Assembly (NCBI RefSeq): GCF_000002985.6
Contig: NC_003284.9
Coordinates: 9,238,001-9,302,000 of the forward strand
DNA length: 64,000 nt
Origin: Caenorhabditis elegans
Taxonomy: Eukaryota > Nematoda > Chromadorea > Rhabditida > Rhabditidae
Direction of reading: 5' to 3'
How positions within the stretch are numbered: the first letter of the stretch is position 1; each line of letters starts with the position of its first letter. The position numbers and the translations under genes are program-made. The notes beneath the pieces are model-generated. The model saw nothing but the letters and a program-made list of their open reading frames with translations, did no database searches and was not told the DNA's origin. Below, one piece after another: positions 48,157 through 61,258 of this stretch.

Positions 48157-51100
48157 CGAATGAACCTTTTTTTTCCTTTAAAAGAGTTTTCGATAATGTT
48201 GTCGTTGGTTCCTCTCTAACTTTGCAAATAATTCATACCTTCACACACATTCCAAAGCAACCAAACTTCCGCTCTTATAACTATTCCTGTCGTATCCGTT
48301 TTCAGAAATAAAAGACCCGACATTAAAAAGTGGCTGAATTCCGGTGTCTATCTTCCGGTATCGGGCGTGTTCTCAGGAGTATAAAAATTGAAGTGAAAAG
48401 TTTGAACAGATGAGACTGACCAAACAGCTCAATTTCCTTCTCACTTCGCCACCGCAACCCATGTCGCCCATTTTCATCCCCTATTTTCGTGACCGCTTCC
48501 GCATCAAATTTGCGCCTCCATCGAAGGTTATAACAGAATTTCCTTCTCGTTTTGCGCATTTCAAGAGTTGCTCCGTCACATGCACCCCTACCCAATGCAA
48601 CTTTTAACGTTTAGTGGAAAAGTTAGATTCTGAGAAAATGCATATTTTCTGTAATCTGCTGCAAGTAATCTAATATAAAAATTTGCATCTTTCAAATGAA
48701 CAGGTAATTTTTTAAGTTTTCTACAGTTATTTGCAAATTATATATATTGTTTTCAGTATATTTCCTCGTATTGTAAACGTTTTTGAAAAAAATAATATTT
48801 TTTAAATATATATTTCTGTGTATTTTGTAAGCTTGAAAACACTGTTATGTTTCCCAAGTTTACAAAAATATGATTTTTTTTAGATAAGTTGGTTTAGTCG
48901 TAGCGTAAACGTTTTCACTGCCATTAAAATTTTAGGCAGTTTTAGGCTCTATTGATAGAGTAAACGCAAAGTATTAAAAACTTGCTTAGTTCAGTAGTCG
49001 GAAACCTAAAAAAACCAAAGTGATTCGGGAACTTTTTTGAGTTTCTGCCTCCTTCTCTGTTTTTAAGTTATTTTCCATTACTTCAGAGTTTTTAGAAAAC
49101 ATTACAACGCTGCTCACACATTCGATAGACCTTTAGTAGCCTAATAATTTTTGTGTTTTAATTTTCCTTATAGAATCTTTTTAGTTTTTCAGGAATGATG
49201 CATCTTTCACACTTTTCCCTCTTGCCTTACCCAAATTAATGTGTCGCCTCAAAAATGTGTCACGAAATGCTAGAGATTCAAACATCTTCTTCACACGTAG
49301 GTACGTATTGCTTTACGACATTTTTCTTACTTGTCTAGCTTTCAAAAAGAGTAACAGAAATCACATCACCAAAAGTTAATGACGCGACTCTGCTAATTAA
49401 ATTGCAATGGAATACAAATGCGTTGATTTTCTGAGAACAAAAAACATATTTATTGTAAAATTGTTTTGACGTTGGTTTTCAGACGACAAAGTACCGTCAA
49501 ATGACATAATAAACTATTTTGAATGGTAAAGACTATGTCTTCGTCTTTATGTCCAATCTGTTTCTAACTTCTCAATGTGATGCAATTTGAAAACCTTTGA
49601 ATTATGAACTTGAATTAATTTATGGCTATTTATTGCTTTAGTTCCAATAACTTGAGTCAGTTACTCTTAAGCATTTCCCATTTTATTGTCAGTATGAGGC
49701 ATGGGTTTGCAATCGAACATTTCCTGCAATCGACAATTTCAGCAATTGTCGATTTACTTCCATCCCTTATTTTTGTTTTTTACGTCTTCAAGAAATGTTT
49801 TGTTTAAAATCTTAAAGGTCATGCGCGTTTCTAAAAACCAACAATATTTTCTTGAATAATTTTCCGGCAATCTTCTAACTTTAGATGTATGAAAAATGCT
49901 ACTTTAAATCATCGCATTCACCGTCTATCTAAAACTTCAATCGAATATTCCGAAATTTGCATGCAGTGGCCGTATTTGAGAAAAAAAACAGAAACGAGAA
50001 GATAGAAAACAAACTTGAACGCACGCAAGAAGATATTCAACCCTCCTTCATTCAAATGAAGTATTCACAGATCTTCCCTCCAATTCGTTGAACGTTCAAA
50101 TGAAATTTTACAGCAAATTTCCATCTCATACTATTGTCTGAATGTCTGAATTTCAGAAATTGTGTTTTCCAAATGATCTTCGACAAATAAAATTTGTAAA
50201 ACTTTGAGGCTTGTCAGAAAGCTAAAAAGATCATCTTCCGCTATATGTTGATGTTGCTCCTTATTTCTAATGTCCCGTGTCCTACCATCAACACAAAAAC
50301 CTCTTTTTCGCATTTACAACACAAGCAATAATACGTTTTGAAATTAGCTGGGGCTGTGTGTTCCACCCCGTCTGCTTTTTCCTTCAGAATCTTCCGGAGA
50401 CTTTGTCAGACATCATCGTCATCCACATTTTCTTCCTTTCCGTCTTCCCTTTTTCTTTTCTTGTTTTTGTGTGTAGACTTCATTGGTCGTGGACATGGTC
50501 GAAAAGAAAAAAGAAAAGGAAAAAGAGCATTAACACTAAGAAGGTCTGTTTAGGTTGTCCAGTTTATGAAAACAAAAAGATTTACTCGCATGATAAATTG
50601 GTGTTCTTTCCAATCTTTTTGATACCTTAGAAGCGGTATCCTTTGATTTTTCTTTCAAAGGCCTTACATAAACAATTTCTCATGGTAGTTCTGTAGTTTT
50701 ACTGTTGTATTGAATTTTGGTAGTCTCTTTTTTTCAAATATGATTTAAAATAAATCGAGACATGGCCTAATTACGTACATTGCGCCGTCGAAAGCAGAAG
50801 TAAATCTTTTCTGTAGTTTGAGCTGCTTTCAGCTCAGCCAAATAGTTATGAAAGTTCATAGCAAAATGTTAGAAAGTATAATTTTTCTCCTCAATTCTTA
50901 TCAAATATATAGACTTTAGTCCACATCATTGGAAAAATCTAATTGTTATTCAGACATGCTAGTTTACAATTTAGTGTCTGTGTTAACAAGATTCAAATCA
51001 AAAAGTGAACAAATCAAATATAATTCCAAAACTTCTATTGAAGCTGTAGTTTAGTATAAAATATTTTTTGAAAAGTCTCAAGGATTTCATCTGTCGGATT

Positions 51101-53711
51101 CGGTTTTAAATTTGAAATGTTCTGAAAAATTGAAACTGTGAAACCTAGATTTTTTGCATTTTTCATTGTAATTTTTAAAGTCTTTTAGGTATTTTAAACT
51201 CGAAAAATAATAAAACCTGCAACACCAGATAAACATTGATAAAAATCTTGTCTAACTTTTTCAGTTTACAAAATTTTAAAAACCGTATTTTAAGAACTTA
51301 TAACAATCTCACTCCCACACGAGCCAATCAAAAAAAATTTTTTTAAATGAAAACTTTGGCAAATTCGACAATTTAGGACACCAAAAATGAATACGTCTCA
51401 AAAATAGATGAAATAAACGGGATAATTATAAGATTTTCTTAAAAATCTACTTTTCCAAAAGTTATGGAATATTCGTAAATTAGTGTTGCGGCCTCTATTT
51501 GTCCTGCACATGTAAAATTTGAAATTTTGGCCGGCACTGTAAATGTAACAAAAATAATTTGAAAACTCATCATTCTTTACAAAATAACAACTTTCGAATG
51601 TGTCAAAGTTTATTCGAAAATTTAATTTACACATTGCTGAGTGTATGTTCCATTTATATTTCTGGCAGAAAGCATGGCATCAAAACAAAACATGCCCCAG
51701 ATCTTTTTCTTCTCAACATATACATTTTGACAACGTCCGCCCATAAACGTTTTTCCTTCTATTTCGTAGTTTTTTGCGTCGTTCTTTTCATTTTCTCGAT
51801 CTGCTCACTGGTCGTAACTCATTTATTTATGGCAATATCCACCCTCATATTTACACTTTTCAAAGTTTAATCTATTACCAATAATTAACTTTTTTCTGGA
51901 ATTCATTTTCATATTCTCCATATTTTCACTAATAATCATGAGTGGCTATTTTATTATTTCCAAGGAAAAACAAATTTGAGTTTGTTAGATGACGTTCCCG
52001 GAAATGTAAGCTTCAGACACTGACGCTCACATTAGGGCCACAGATTTTTGGCGATTTTCTTATTATTTTCACCTTTTCTAATCTTATTCACAGCTTTTTT
52101 CAACTTTTCAGCATCAAGACTAGGTATTTGCGTGTCTCATGTATTCATTCAGCAAAAAAAACACAAAAAATACTTTACTCATTATTTTATAACATTGCTA
52201 AAAAAAATTTTAATACAACTAATTGGCTTTCCAATTTGTCAGAACAATTTTTCAAGTTTTAAACACCCACATGATAAACATAACTAGAATATGCATATGT
52301 GCAAACCCAAATAGCTTGCTCGAGAAACGTGTAACCTGTTATTACTCCTCCCCCACTAGACCGAAATGTCTAAAGCTCCTCCCTATGACTACTAGGTATG
52401 CCACTTCATTTTCAATTTTCACCGCTCGAAACCTTATTAAATCAACGAGTAGAGCCGTTCAATGTTCTGAACACATTCTGTTGTTGAAAAACAGAATAAG
52501 GAGTATTCTTTGTTTCCATTCGCTTTTCGTCAAAGCCTGCTGAATTTTCCGTATTAATTTTTGGTGCTTACAAAGCAGAGAAAAAGACAAAAACTTGTTA
52601 AGTTTTGCTCATTTTGTGTTCGGCCGTCACTTCTCCATATTTTTCCCATCATTGTACTGGGAACAGTCATATGTTTTGACAATGACGATTGTTTGAACGG
52701 TGTATGTGCCAGACTTTTCATTTTCTCAAAACATTCACAAAAACTAAGAAATTGAACAAAAAGTGTTCAGGCTAAAGACACTGAACTAGCTCATTACTAG
52801 CATTTCAAGTAATATTTGTAATTAAAACAATTTAGAGAAAACACTACAAATTAGTTTCAGCTCGTCATTGTCATAGTCAAGAAGCATTCACTTCCAGGGC
52901 CGTTTGATTTTGAAAATTAGAGTTGGAAACATTTAGAAATATGTTGTAAAAATACAAACATTAGTGGTTACTTTAACCAAAATATTTTGTTATTGTTCAG
53001 TTTTGTTGCCCAGTAAGCCCCAATCTGGAGTTGTTTAAATCAAAACTATCCAGTAAAGTATGTCCAAATCTAGTAAAATAAAGGACTTGTGTTTCATGGT
53101 GCAAACAAGTTTAATTTTCAATTTATCATTAAAATAGTGTTACGCATATTTATTAGTAAAGTTGATAAAAACCGAACAATAAAAAAGTGGACACCTTTTT
53201 TTTTTAATGGTTAATCAATGTGTGACTAAAATACACAAATACCCCAAATTATTTTCATCACCATGCCAATCGGTGTAATTTCAAAAAGAATGCAGAATAC
53301 AATGAAATCTAAAAACTAAAAACCTTTCAGTAAGGAAATGTTTTCTTCATACACATTTTCCACACATGAGCTCAAGAACAAAACCCAAGAAACTATTTTA
53401 CTCGTTGGCTAATGTTTCTTTTTGTATACCTATATAAGTCGTCGGCGTCTTAGAACAATCCGATCAGCTTACACATCGATGATTCAGGAGCTGTGCTCTG
53501 TGATAAATGTGTTTTTGTTTTGGATTCTGTCGCATTGTTTTCTTTGATCCAATGACTCGTCGTCTCTATGAATATTTTAACTTTTAAATTTTCGCTTCAC
53601 TCCTTTTTCTGAACGTCGTTCTTTTTATTTTTTTGATTATCATTACAGAAGCGACAAATAAATTACTTTTTGCTGACTAATGGGATAGAACGACAGAGGG
53701 AAGGTCGAGAA
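48157..53711. other. large intergenic region
   Basis: About 5.5 kb with no supported gene. The segment 48320-48600 is less AT-rich with open frames on both strands (minus: RRKFCYNLRWRRKFD). Open frames at 50277-50630, 51559-51870 and 52223-52543 lack splice or codon support. A TATA-like CTATATAAG lies near 53430, 280 bases before the next gene. Confidence 0.5.
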
Positions 53712-55338
53712 ATGAATGAAGACAACCATGAATCGTCATCGAGCGGATGCGATAATCAGATGTATGTTTTGACCTTTTCGAACTTTTTTTTGCTTCAGAA
53801 AAAAAAAACATAGAAAAAAGCATGATCGAATCAAATGAATCAACTGGAAACAACCAAAGATCATTGCTCAAGCTACTCTGATTCAATTTTGTTCTGATTT
53901 TCAGTGAATTCCTTGTATCAGAAGCCGAGCAACGACGACGGAGAGTAAACCATCTGGACACTGAAGTACACGGTCTTGGCTATGATCCATTTTCATATTG
54001 TGGACGAAGGGTTCATGTTTTGGTAAGTAAAGGAACCCAGTAAACATGAAAGATGACGATCACACATCAAGCAAACACGGAATCCTTGTTTATTGGCAAG
54101 GAATTTAGAGAGGGGATCATCTGAAAAATGCTTTTATTATTATTTATTTGTATTTACAATTGTTTGCAGCTACTCACCAAGTTGATTAGCGTGTTGACGA
54201 TACCCTTCTATGTCGCCATCATCATCTTCATCTCTTTTTTTGGGAACGCAACTTCGGTGATGTTTTCTGTGATTATTCTAGGTGAGGGAGAATTTGTCAA
54301 AAAATTTGTTTACATTTCTACATTTCCTGATTATTTTCTGAGCGAATTTTTTTGAACATCAATCAGCGATACAACACTCAAAAAATCTTTTCAAAATCTT
54401 ACAAATTCAAAAACTAATCCAGCCAATGTATTTATTCAGGGTCCGTATTAATTTCAACGTGTTACGGAGCATTTCGTGGAGCTAAAATGTGCCTTATACC
54501 ATTTGTGATAATACAAGTGAGTTTTGAACTGCATATTTTGACAGGCTTACCTGAATATTGCAGCTTGTATTTTTAATATACGACTTAATATTAATTACAA
54601 TTCTATTACTGGCTGTAGTGTTTCCGAAGATGTTTCTGTCAGCCCTTTTAAGGTTGCCACTTGAGGATATCCCGTTCGGGACGGACCAAGGTTTGTTTTT
54701 GGCGTTTTTTCTTTATCCTTATTATAAGAAAACGTTAGATATTTTTGCAAAAGCTAGACCTTCAAATGGCTGTGTTTTTTTTAATGATGACCAACTTTTT
54801 TAGATTTATTTATTTTGAAAGTTTGATTTCTAAGTCTAATAATCAAACCAGTTATAGAATAGTTATTCACGTGTTCACTGAGGTTTAACTATCAAAACCA
54901 TTTAGGGCTAGAGCTATAACACAAATATAACTGGTTCATGATACGTAAAAATTAGTTAAATTATGCTAAAATTCAGAAAAGTGTATCCGTAGAATTACAT
55001 TTTTTTTGTCTGGGATGTCTGGGATAATTGATGTCATAGGTTCACACTATAACACTGGATAGTTATTTCCAATTCATATATATTTACAAAAAAACCTTCT
55101 AAAGATGATATTCAGTTTAATAATTTATTTTTCAGTACTCCTCGGCTGCAGTCTTCTTTTAGCTTTGCTTCTTGCCCCTTTAGTTTGGACTACTCATGTT
55201 GTTTATATCGATTTTCTGTTTATTTCACAGGTTGATGAAACTTTACACATGTTAAAGGAGGTAAACGCTATCACTTCGGGCTCACCGCTTCACACACTCA
55301 CCCACTTTACAGGCCAACCAAAAAGTTTCGCAAGATGA
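53712..55338 (+). CDS. multi-pass (probably four-helix) membrane protein
   Basis: Six exons join in phase: 53712-53761, 53905-54022, 54170-54281, 54440-54516, 54564-54690 and 55136-55338, for 228 residues. The N-terminus is acidic and polar (MNEDNHESSSSGCDNQ), followed by an RRRR cluster and YDPFSYCGRRVHVL. Four hydrophobic stretches follow, in about the middle 130 residues: LISVLTIPFYVAIIIFISFF; SVMFSVIILGSVLIST; FVIIQLVFLIYDLILITIL with LLAVVF; and LLGCSLLLALLLAPLVW. The C-terminal tail is polar. The size and spacing resemble LAPTM- or tetraspan-like small membrane proteins, but I see no diagnostic motif and name no family. Confidence 0.88.
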
Positions 55339-55881
55339 CGTGTCACCTAACCGTATGATGTTTTAGCGTAGAGATACCACACTCACCAAAAACTCACCAG
55401 CCACATGGTTTCCGCCTACTTCTACCATTTTTTTCGACTACTTCTAATCATAATTTTTGCGTGATCTTCTCCAAGCTCTCTGTGTTAGTAAGCACTTTCA
55501 CACGTTTTCTTCCATTTTTTGAAATTCGGGTTTCTGTGTTCTTGACGAGTGTCTAGCATGTTGCTGTTACACCATTACTTGTCCGCTTTCTTGTATTTTT
55601 CTATTGTTCATTGAAATAAAACAATTTCTAATAAATTTCTATTGATTATTTCAGTGTTTGTTTCAAAACGCTCACTCGTTTATTCATTGCAAAAAAAAAC
55701 TATTTTTCCGTGGAATGTAACATATTGGAAAGAAAAAGATTGATAATCAATTACAATACCCCTAAAATAACAACCAACGTAGCAAATAAAACGTGCAATT
55801 GCTGAGAAAAGATATGAATTTCGTAGGGCAATCACATCTCGAAACAAGGTAATAATTTTCACATCAAATTACTAGCTGCAA
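55339..55881. other. intergenic region
   Basis: The 3' UTR of the membrane-protein gene, with AATAAA near 55614, and flanking AT-rich DNA. No other feature. Confidence 0.6.
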
Positions 55882-56441
55882 ATGTCAGATTCACTGGAAA
55901 GAGTTGAACAAAATAATAGGAATGCAGGCCAGAGTCGACTAGATTCGGTAAGAATGAAACCCGTGAAATATAAAGTTTAAACATTATCAAAGCCACAAAA
56001 CTACTCTCCAAACGACGGCGGAACCGACCAATCTGGATTATATGCTGACACTTTTGTTCTGTCAGGTACCAAGTAAATACGAATTCCGTTTATAAAACAA
56101 GTGACTATTCCATCATATGCAGTACGTGGGACACCAGCTTTGAAATCGTGCATTATATGAAGTTTGTCAGCTTTCCGGATGTAGTCAATATTGCCATCGT
56201 ACATCACTCTGAAACATACTACAGTTAATTAATGTGTTTAATACAGTATGTATGTTGATAAAATAAGAGATAAGTTGCACAAAATTTGCAAACATCTCTG
56301 TCAAAAAGTTAAAAAAAACTAATGACACGAAGCCAGCAAACAATTCTTAAAATCATTTTTCAGAAGTTTTCAAGATGTTGGACTACAACGCATTGCTATT
56401 CGGTCTTCTCATCCGTTTGGATAATAATGTTCACTAACTAA
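55882..56441 (+). CDS. possible two-exon mini-gene interleaved with gly-13
   Basis: Exon 1 (55882-55947) starts ATG and reads [16 protein letters not shown] then QSRLDS, ending at GTAAGA. Exon 2 (56364-56441) follows TTTTTCAG and joins in phase, reading [15 protein letters not shown] then [10 protein letters not shown] and TAA. The product is 47 residues. The 416-base intron spans the last exon of the GnT-I gene on the other strand, and exon 2 lies in that gene's last intron. Exon 1 looks strongly coding. The second exon may be wrong and the true gene longer. Function unknown. Confidence 0.4.
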
Positions 56442-58592
56442 CAATGTTAAAGGATTAAAGCAATGTTTTTTAGTACTTTCAAAAAAAAAATTGAATGGTT
56501 TCTCTTCATTTTAGTTCGGTTTTACTTTCATCGTTGATTCGATTCTTCTTCAAAAAAAAAAAAGATTCCACCAACGTTTTCTTATGACTCATGATCCTCG
56601 TTTGTCAATTCAAGGCCCATTTTAAAAGTGCGTTACTCCTACCTGACACTTTTTCCTTTGTTCTCCGAGCTCAATACAAAAGAAGCCACATTATCTATGC
56701 TCAGCTCAACGGCTTCCTTCATGACTTCCAAATTTGTTTTCTTCGCGAAATTGGCCTGAAACAGGAAAACTGGGCAGTTTTATGCAAACTGGGAAACCAC
56801 TCACAGGCAACAAATAATCCAAGTCAATCTTCCCAAAGTTGATGTACTTATCGTTGACTTTTATCTTTGCCAAATGCTTGCTGAAGAACTGGCCTCTGTA
56901 AACAGATTTATGAGACTTTTAATTGTAGAAATCTCATACTTGCTGGCGCCTTCTTTTCCATAAGACATCATCCCTGTCCTACTGATTTCAGGTCGGATGC
57001 ATTGACGATCTTTACGCCGTGCAGGGTCTCGCATCCAGTCATCCCAAAATCCTACAGGCCAAATTGGTTCTAGTTCATGCCACGTTTTCCTGAAAATATA
57101 AAAAAATCACAGCTCAAAATTAGCATAAACATTTTGCAGAAATTAAAATCGTAATTTTTGAAATTGTAAGTTCGGTTCTCTGGAAAAAAGTGTTAAGCCT
57201 TTCGAAAATGTTACAGATTTCGACAGACAAAATAGTTTCGAAAAATTCTTATAACTCCCTAGTTTCATTATTCTCAGAAAAACATGATATTTCTGTAATA
57301 ATGACTGATGAGTAAAAATAATTTTCCGAAACTCACGAAGACATCATCCAGCCAAGTCCTGCAAAGAAGTCACTTCTGTACAACGTAGAAGCCGCAGTCA
57401 TGTCAATATTCTCTTGCTGAAAAAACATATTTTCAGCAACAGTCAATTAAATTTAAGATTGTATTATTCACTTTTCCATTGTCGTTCCAGGCAGTGACGC
57501 ACCACAATTTCTCATCGTTTTCCAGCAAATATCGCGTACTTGAGAAGTACGAGAAGAAGTCTGGCGAAATGTCGAGATCGTCTGTAATTTTAGTTTATCT
57601 AAAATGAAATCAAATGATCACCTTGCCTTCTGTAATAATGACTGATGAGTAGCCCTTATCAACAAAAACGTGATTGAGCGCCAATTTGTAATGACGTGCT
57701 ATGCGGTAATAAGCGGTGTACTGTCGGTGACTGGGTGGAATTGTGATATTCGCTTTATCGCCGGCCAAATGCTGAAATTATATGAAATTGAGATTGCAGA
57801 CAGAGATTTTTGAAATCTACCTTAATGTACTCCACTTTGTCTCCAAACTTCTTCACTTCGTTCTTCACATTTTCATTATCACAGTCTTGGGTAACAATGA
57901 TTGGGAACTTCTCCTGACTTGGTCGGTACCTGGAAACATACTTAATAAAAATTATTGCAAAAATAACTATGGAAAGGTACCTGATAAGTTTCTCAACATG
58001 GTCTCTCACTGCCATCGCACGATTACAGGAGAAAACCTGGAAAGAACTCAATTATTTTGAAAAGAAACTCCGAATCTGCATACCAAAACCGGAATGGGGT
58101 CTTTCCATTGCTTCAAATCTTGAGAAACCTGAAATTTTGAAATGGTACATTTTTTATTAAAAATTTTTTTATAAATTTGGAGTTCGCAGTTACTCTCGAA
58201 GATCATTGAAACCCCTGTTAGCATCAATTCAGTTTCACATGGCAAAAATAGATTTATTGTAACTCTGAATTCAGTTTTGAAATTTCAAAATTTAAACCCT
58301 TACCATTTCTTCCATTATCACATGTTTTCCCTTCCTGTTTGCCCTTATTTTGTGCACATCTTCCGCCAACGCAGCAATCTTCTTTGCCTCAAACTTCAAT
58401 AACCGCTCCAATCTATTCGCTGATTCCAGTAAATCATCAATATTATCCGTATTTCTGGTTCTCTAAAGCTTGGTTTTTATATATTTTTCGAATTAAATAA
58501 AAACTTACATTTGTTATATCATTTTCTACGTAGAGCGTCCATAAAATAAATACAAATATGAAAATGATAAAGATTTTTGTCACCGCATGCAT
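56001..58592 (-). CDS. gly-13: alpha-1,3-mannosyl-glycoprotein beta-1,2-N-acetylglucosaminyltransferase (GnT-I)
   Basis: Twelve exons join in phase: 58592-58509, 58462-58304, 58128-58084, 58036-57981, 57929-57821, 57771-57627, 57581-57472, 57416-57337, 57089-56940, 56895-56805, 56755-56643 and 56208-56001, giving 449 residues. A short N-terminal membrane anchor ([16 protein letters not shown], about residues 7-22) makes a type II Golgi protein. A helical stem follows, then the GT13 catalytic domain: [19 protein letters not shown], the nucleotide-sugar/Mn motif EDD at 199-201, [19 protein letters not shown], and [20 protein letters not shown]. The enzyme transfers GlcNAc from UDP-GlcNAc to the core mannose, the first step towards complex N-glycans. 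C. elegans has three such genes (gly-12, -13, -14); linkage to gpa-12 and length suggest gly-13, but that choice rests on memory. One intron uses a GC donor. Confidence 0.95.
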
Positions 58593-59019
58593 GATTTTAG
58601 GTGGAAATATGTACACATCCGCCTGAAAATTATTAATAAAAATATACCTTTTAATATTTGAAAAATACAAATAAATATTGCAAAAAAAAAACCACGGAAA
58701 AACAATAAATGTTAATAATATTTGGTTAATAAACCGCAGTTTGACGTGGTTTCGGTGAGACTCCTCCCCCATGCAACCCGCCGCATGGTGTTTTGCCACT
58801 ATGCCGCACACAACTGGGTGACACGCTATTTATTGAGGACGCAAAACCCCACCGCTAATCCCGTAGTTTATGCAGTATTTTGCAAGATTTCGATATGGTG
58901 CATGTAATTGCTTTGTAAAAGTATAAATCGCTGATTTTACATTAGTCTGATTCTTGAATTTTATTTTCGAAAAAGAAGCAAAATAAAAAAATTGTGAAAG
59001 ATCGTAAAATTATTGTGAA
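58593..59019. other. upstream region of the GnT-I gene
   Basis: A TTTTCAG acceptor at about 58622-58628 precedes the start codon, consistent with trans-splicing. AT-rich promoter sequence follows. No gene. Confidence 0.55.
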
Positions 59020-59924
59020 TTATTCGTATTCAAGTTCAAATGTTGGCGAATAGGAGCGTGTCTGAAAAAATTATTGAATTTAGCTGAAAGTAAAGTTCTA
59101 TTAAAGCTTATTTAAACTTTATTTGACTTACACAGTTGGAGCCTTCGGAAGCGGAATTCTCCAGATTCCCGTTTTGAAGACAGTTTCAGTGTTGCGACTG
59201 CAGTTATGGAATACAACCATTTGGAGTTCAAAATTACGCTGAAATTTTTTTTGGAATTCTTATCAAATATTGTTTATAGTTTAAAAAAAATTTCCAGCAT
59301 TTTAGTATTATTGCCTACGTAACAGCTTAACTGATATATGTATTTTACTGTGATTTAACACTGACAAAAAATATGAGAATCATGGAAAATAAAATAAACT
59401 GTGGAATAATGTTATTGATATGAAGGAACTATTAAATAAATAAAAATTTAAACTCCAACGTTTACGCATGTTTGCCAAAAATTGAATCACTATTTTTACT
59501 TGCTTCTAATCATTTGACTTGTTACCAATTCAATTTTTAAAACCTACGTCCAGAAGTCCATCATTTTCTTGCACTCCTCCAATATCGTAAGTTTGAGTAA
59601 CTTCATTTGAACAAAAATCAACTGAGGCAACTCCGTCGTCGACTCTAAAATGTGTTTGTAATACATAGAAGATTTACATTTAAATTTAAATTTAAATTTT
59701 TTTTCTAAATTTAAATTTTTACCATGGAAAATAATTTCTCTCAATGTATGCAACATTTGCTAATCTGATAAAACTCACAATGTATCAACTTCTATAACAC
59801 GAATTCTTACACACCATGGGGCGTTACTTTTGCAATACACAGTTCCAGTAAATTGAAACTTATTTTCATAGCTAAGAACTCCAATGCATAAACAAGAGAT
59901 AATAGCTGTTGAAAGATTCATCAT
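59020..59924 (-). CDS. transthyretin-like (TTL) family secreted protein
   Basis: Four exons: 59924-59779, 59644-59548, 59238-59134 (or 59132) and 59061-59020. The first ATG pair starts a signal peptide (MMNLSTAIISCLCIGVLS). The mature chain has FTGTVYCKSNAPWC, VRIRVIEVDTL, VDFCSNEVTQTYDI, MVVFHNC and WRIPLPK. In order these match the nematode TTL (PF01060) fold: a first GxVxC strand, the E-D turn, the second strand and a HxC motif before IPxP. Members are small secreted beta-sandwich proteins; one (TTR-52) bridges dying cells to engulfing cells, most are uncharacterised. The last junction has two overlapping donors. Donor GTGTAA gives the ending TRSYSPTFELEYE; the stronger GTAAGT two bases later gives a different, 17-residue ending that stops at about 59010. 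Confidence 0.88.
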
Positions 59925-60811
59925 TTCTTAATCTGTAATGTCAAACAATAAAAAAAATAAAAACAATTTGTGAGCGAGAAGAAGTGGTCTTTCTCGTAAT
60001 TGATATTGTCGATTCAAGAGAACTTGTTCTCAAGTAGCTATGACCCAGCCTTGCCAATGGAAATGACGGTCACTAATAGCATCGTTGCAAGATCAAAAAT
60101 TACGTTTCATTTCGAAAAATTAAATGATGAGAGATCTCGTGACATTTTTGTTTTGTAATTGGAGTGTTGAAATAGTGTATAGCAGAAAACTATCATTGAA
60201 ATACATATATTTTCAGTCAAACCATGAAGAATCGGGAGAAAAGACAAGTCCAATATCATGTTTCTAATGGTTAACAGACCGAAATAAAAATTACTATTGC
60301 GCAGGGCTAATGTGAGACAATTTTTTGGTTTGAAAAACTCAAACTGTTGCCAATTTGCTTGGCTGCCCAATAGATTTTCCAGCCTTGGGTTGCGCCAGTA
60401 GGAAAAATTACTTTTAGCTAAAATGACTGCATGCAATAAAAACGTTGGCAAATCCTTTTTTTAGTCTTGTTTCAGTCAAAAAATGTGAACTTCTCGGTTT
60501 TTGCAACACATACTTTGTAAATCAACCAAATCCCAAAACCGTCTGACATTCTATGTCGTTAGTAGATTTTATTGAAGATATCATAATTATTGGTGTTCAG
60601 TTTTAAATGGTTGGAGACTTTTCAAATAAAACTTATCAAATATCGGGGTCGCACGCTTTTTTGCCGCAAAAGAATAAATGTGAAAAATACAGTTTTTATT
60701 AAACCTTTATGTTCATTTTTCCGGCACAGATTTCAAACCGTGAATATCGACCAAACACGTGGTAAGACCTAAAACAAGTGTTTTCGATTTCTGCAACAGT
60801 TTTCGTTTATT
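59925..60811. other. intergenic region
   Basis: AT-rich DNA upstream of the TTL gene. Plus-strand pieces near 60700 have a plausible splice donor but no consistent partner. No gene is called. Confidence 0.5.
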
Positions 60812-60960
60812 TCAGTATTTTGCACACCGATTTTTGATCAACGATTTCAATTCACAGGTTAGTTTCAATTTGTTCGCATCCATAACCAGCTTGATGTCAC
60901 TTCCCTGTCCACTTTATCCATTGAAATACTTCCGACTTTCAACAACTACTGGTTGCAAGG
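60812..60960 (-). pseudogene. gene relic with in-frame stop
   Basis: After a TTTGTTTCAG acceptor the minus strand reads LQPVVVESRKYFNG, TAA at 60914-60916, then SGQGSDIKLVMDAN, KLKLTCELKSL, IKNRCAKY and TGA. The composition is protein-like on both sides of the stop. A second frame in the same exon starts MDKVDREVTSSWLW and also stays open for a while. No neighbouring exon was found. I cannot name the parent family. Confidence 0.3.
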
Positions 60961-61258
60961 CTGAAACAAACAAAAGAGGGAGTGAAAACGCCCATTACAA
61001 TTATTGGTTTTACGTGAAAATATGATGGATCGAAATACGATAATGGGTATTGTGCCTGTGAATGGAAATTGGTTTTTTCCCAAAACCTGAAACCTGAAAT
61101 TAAGACATGGGTCAAAGGGGCGGTGCTTTCTATTTGCAGGATTTGAATGGTTGTATTACTTTTGATCTCTTTTTAAAATTTCATTTATTTTATAGAGATT
61201 TTGAAATTCAAATTCAAAATCTTGTAAAAGAAGTTTAGCTTCATCCCAACACTTCTGA
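60961..61258. other. short intergenic region
   Basis: Promoter and leader of the next gene; nothing else seen. Confidence 0.5.
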
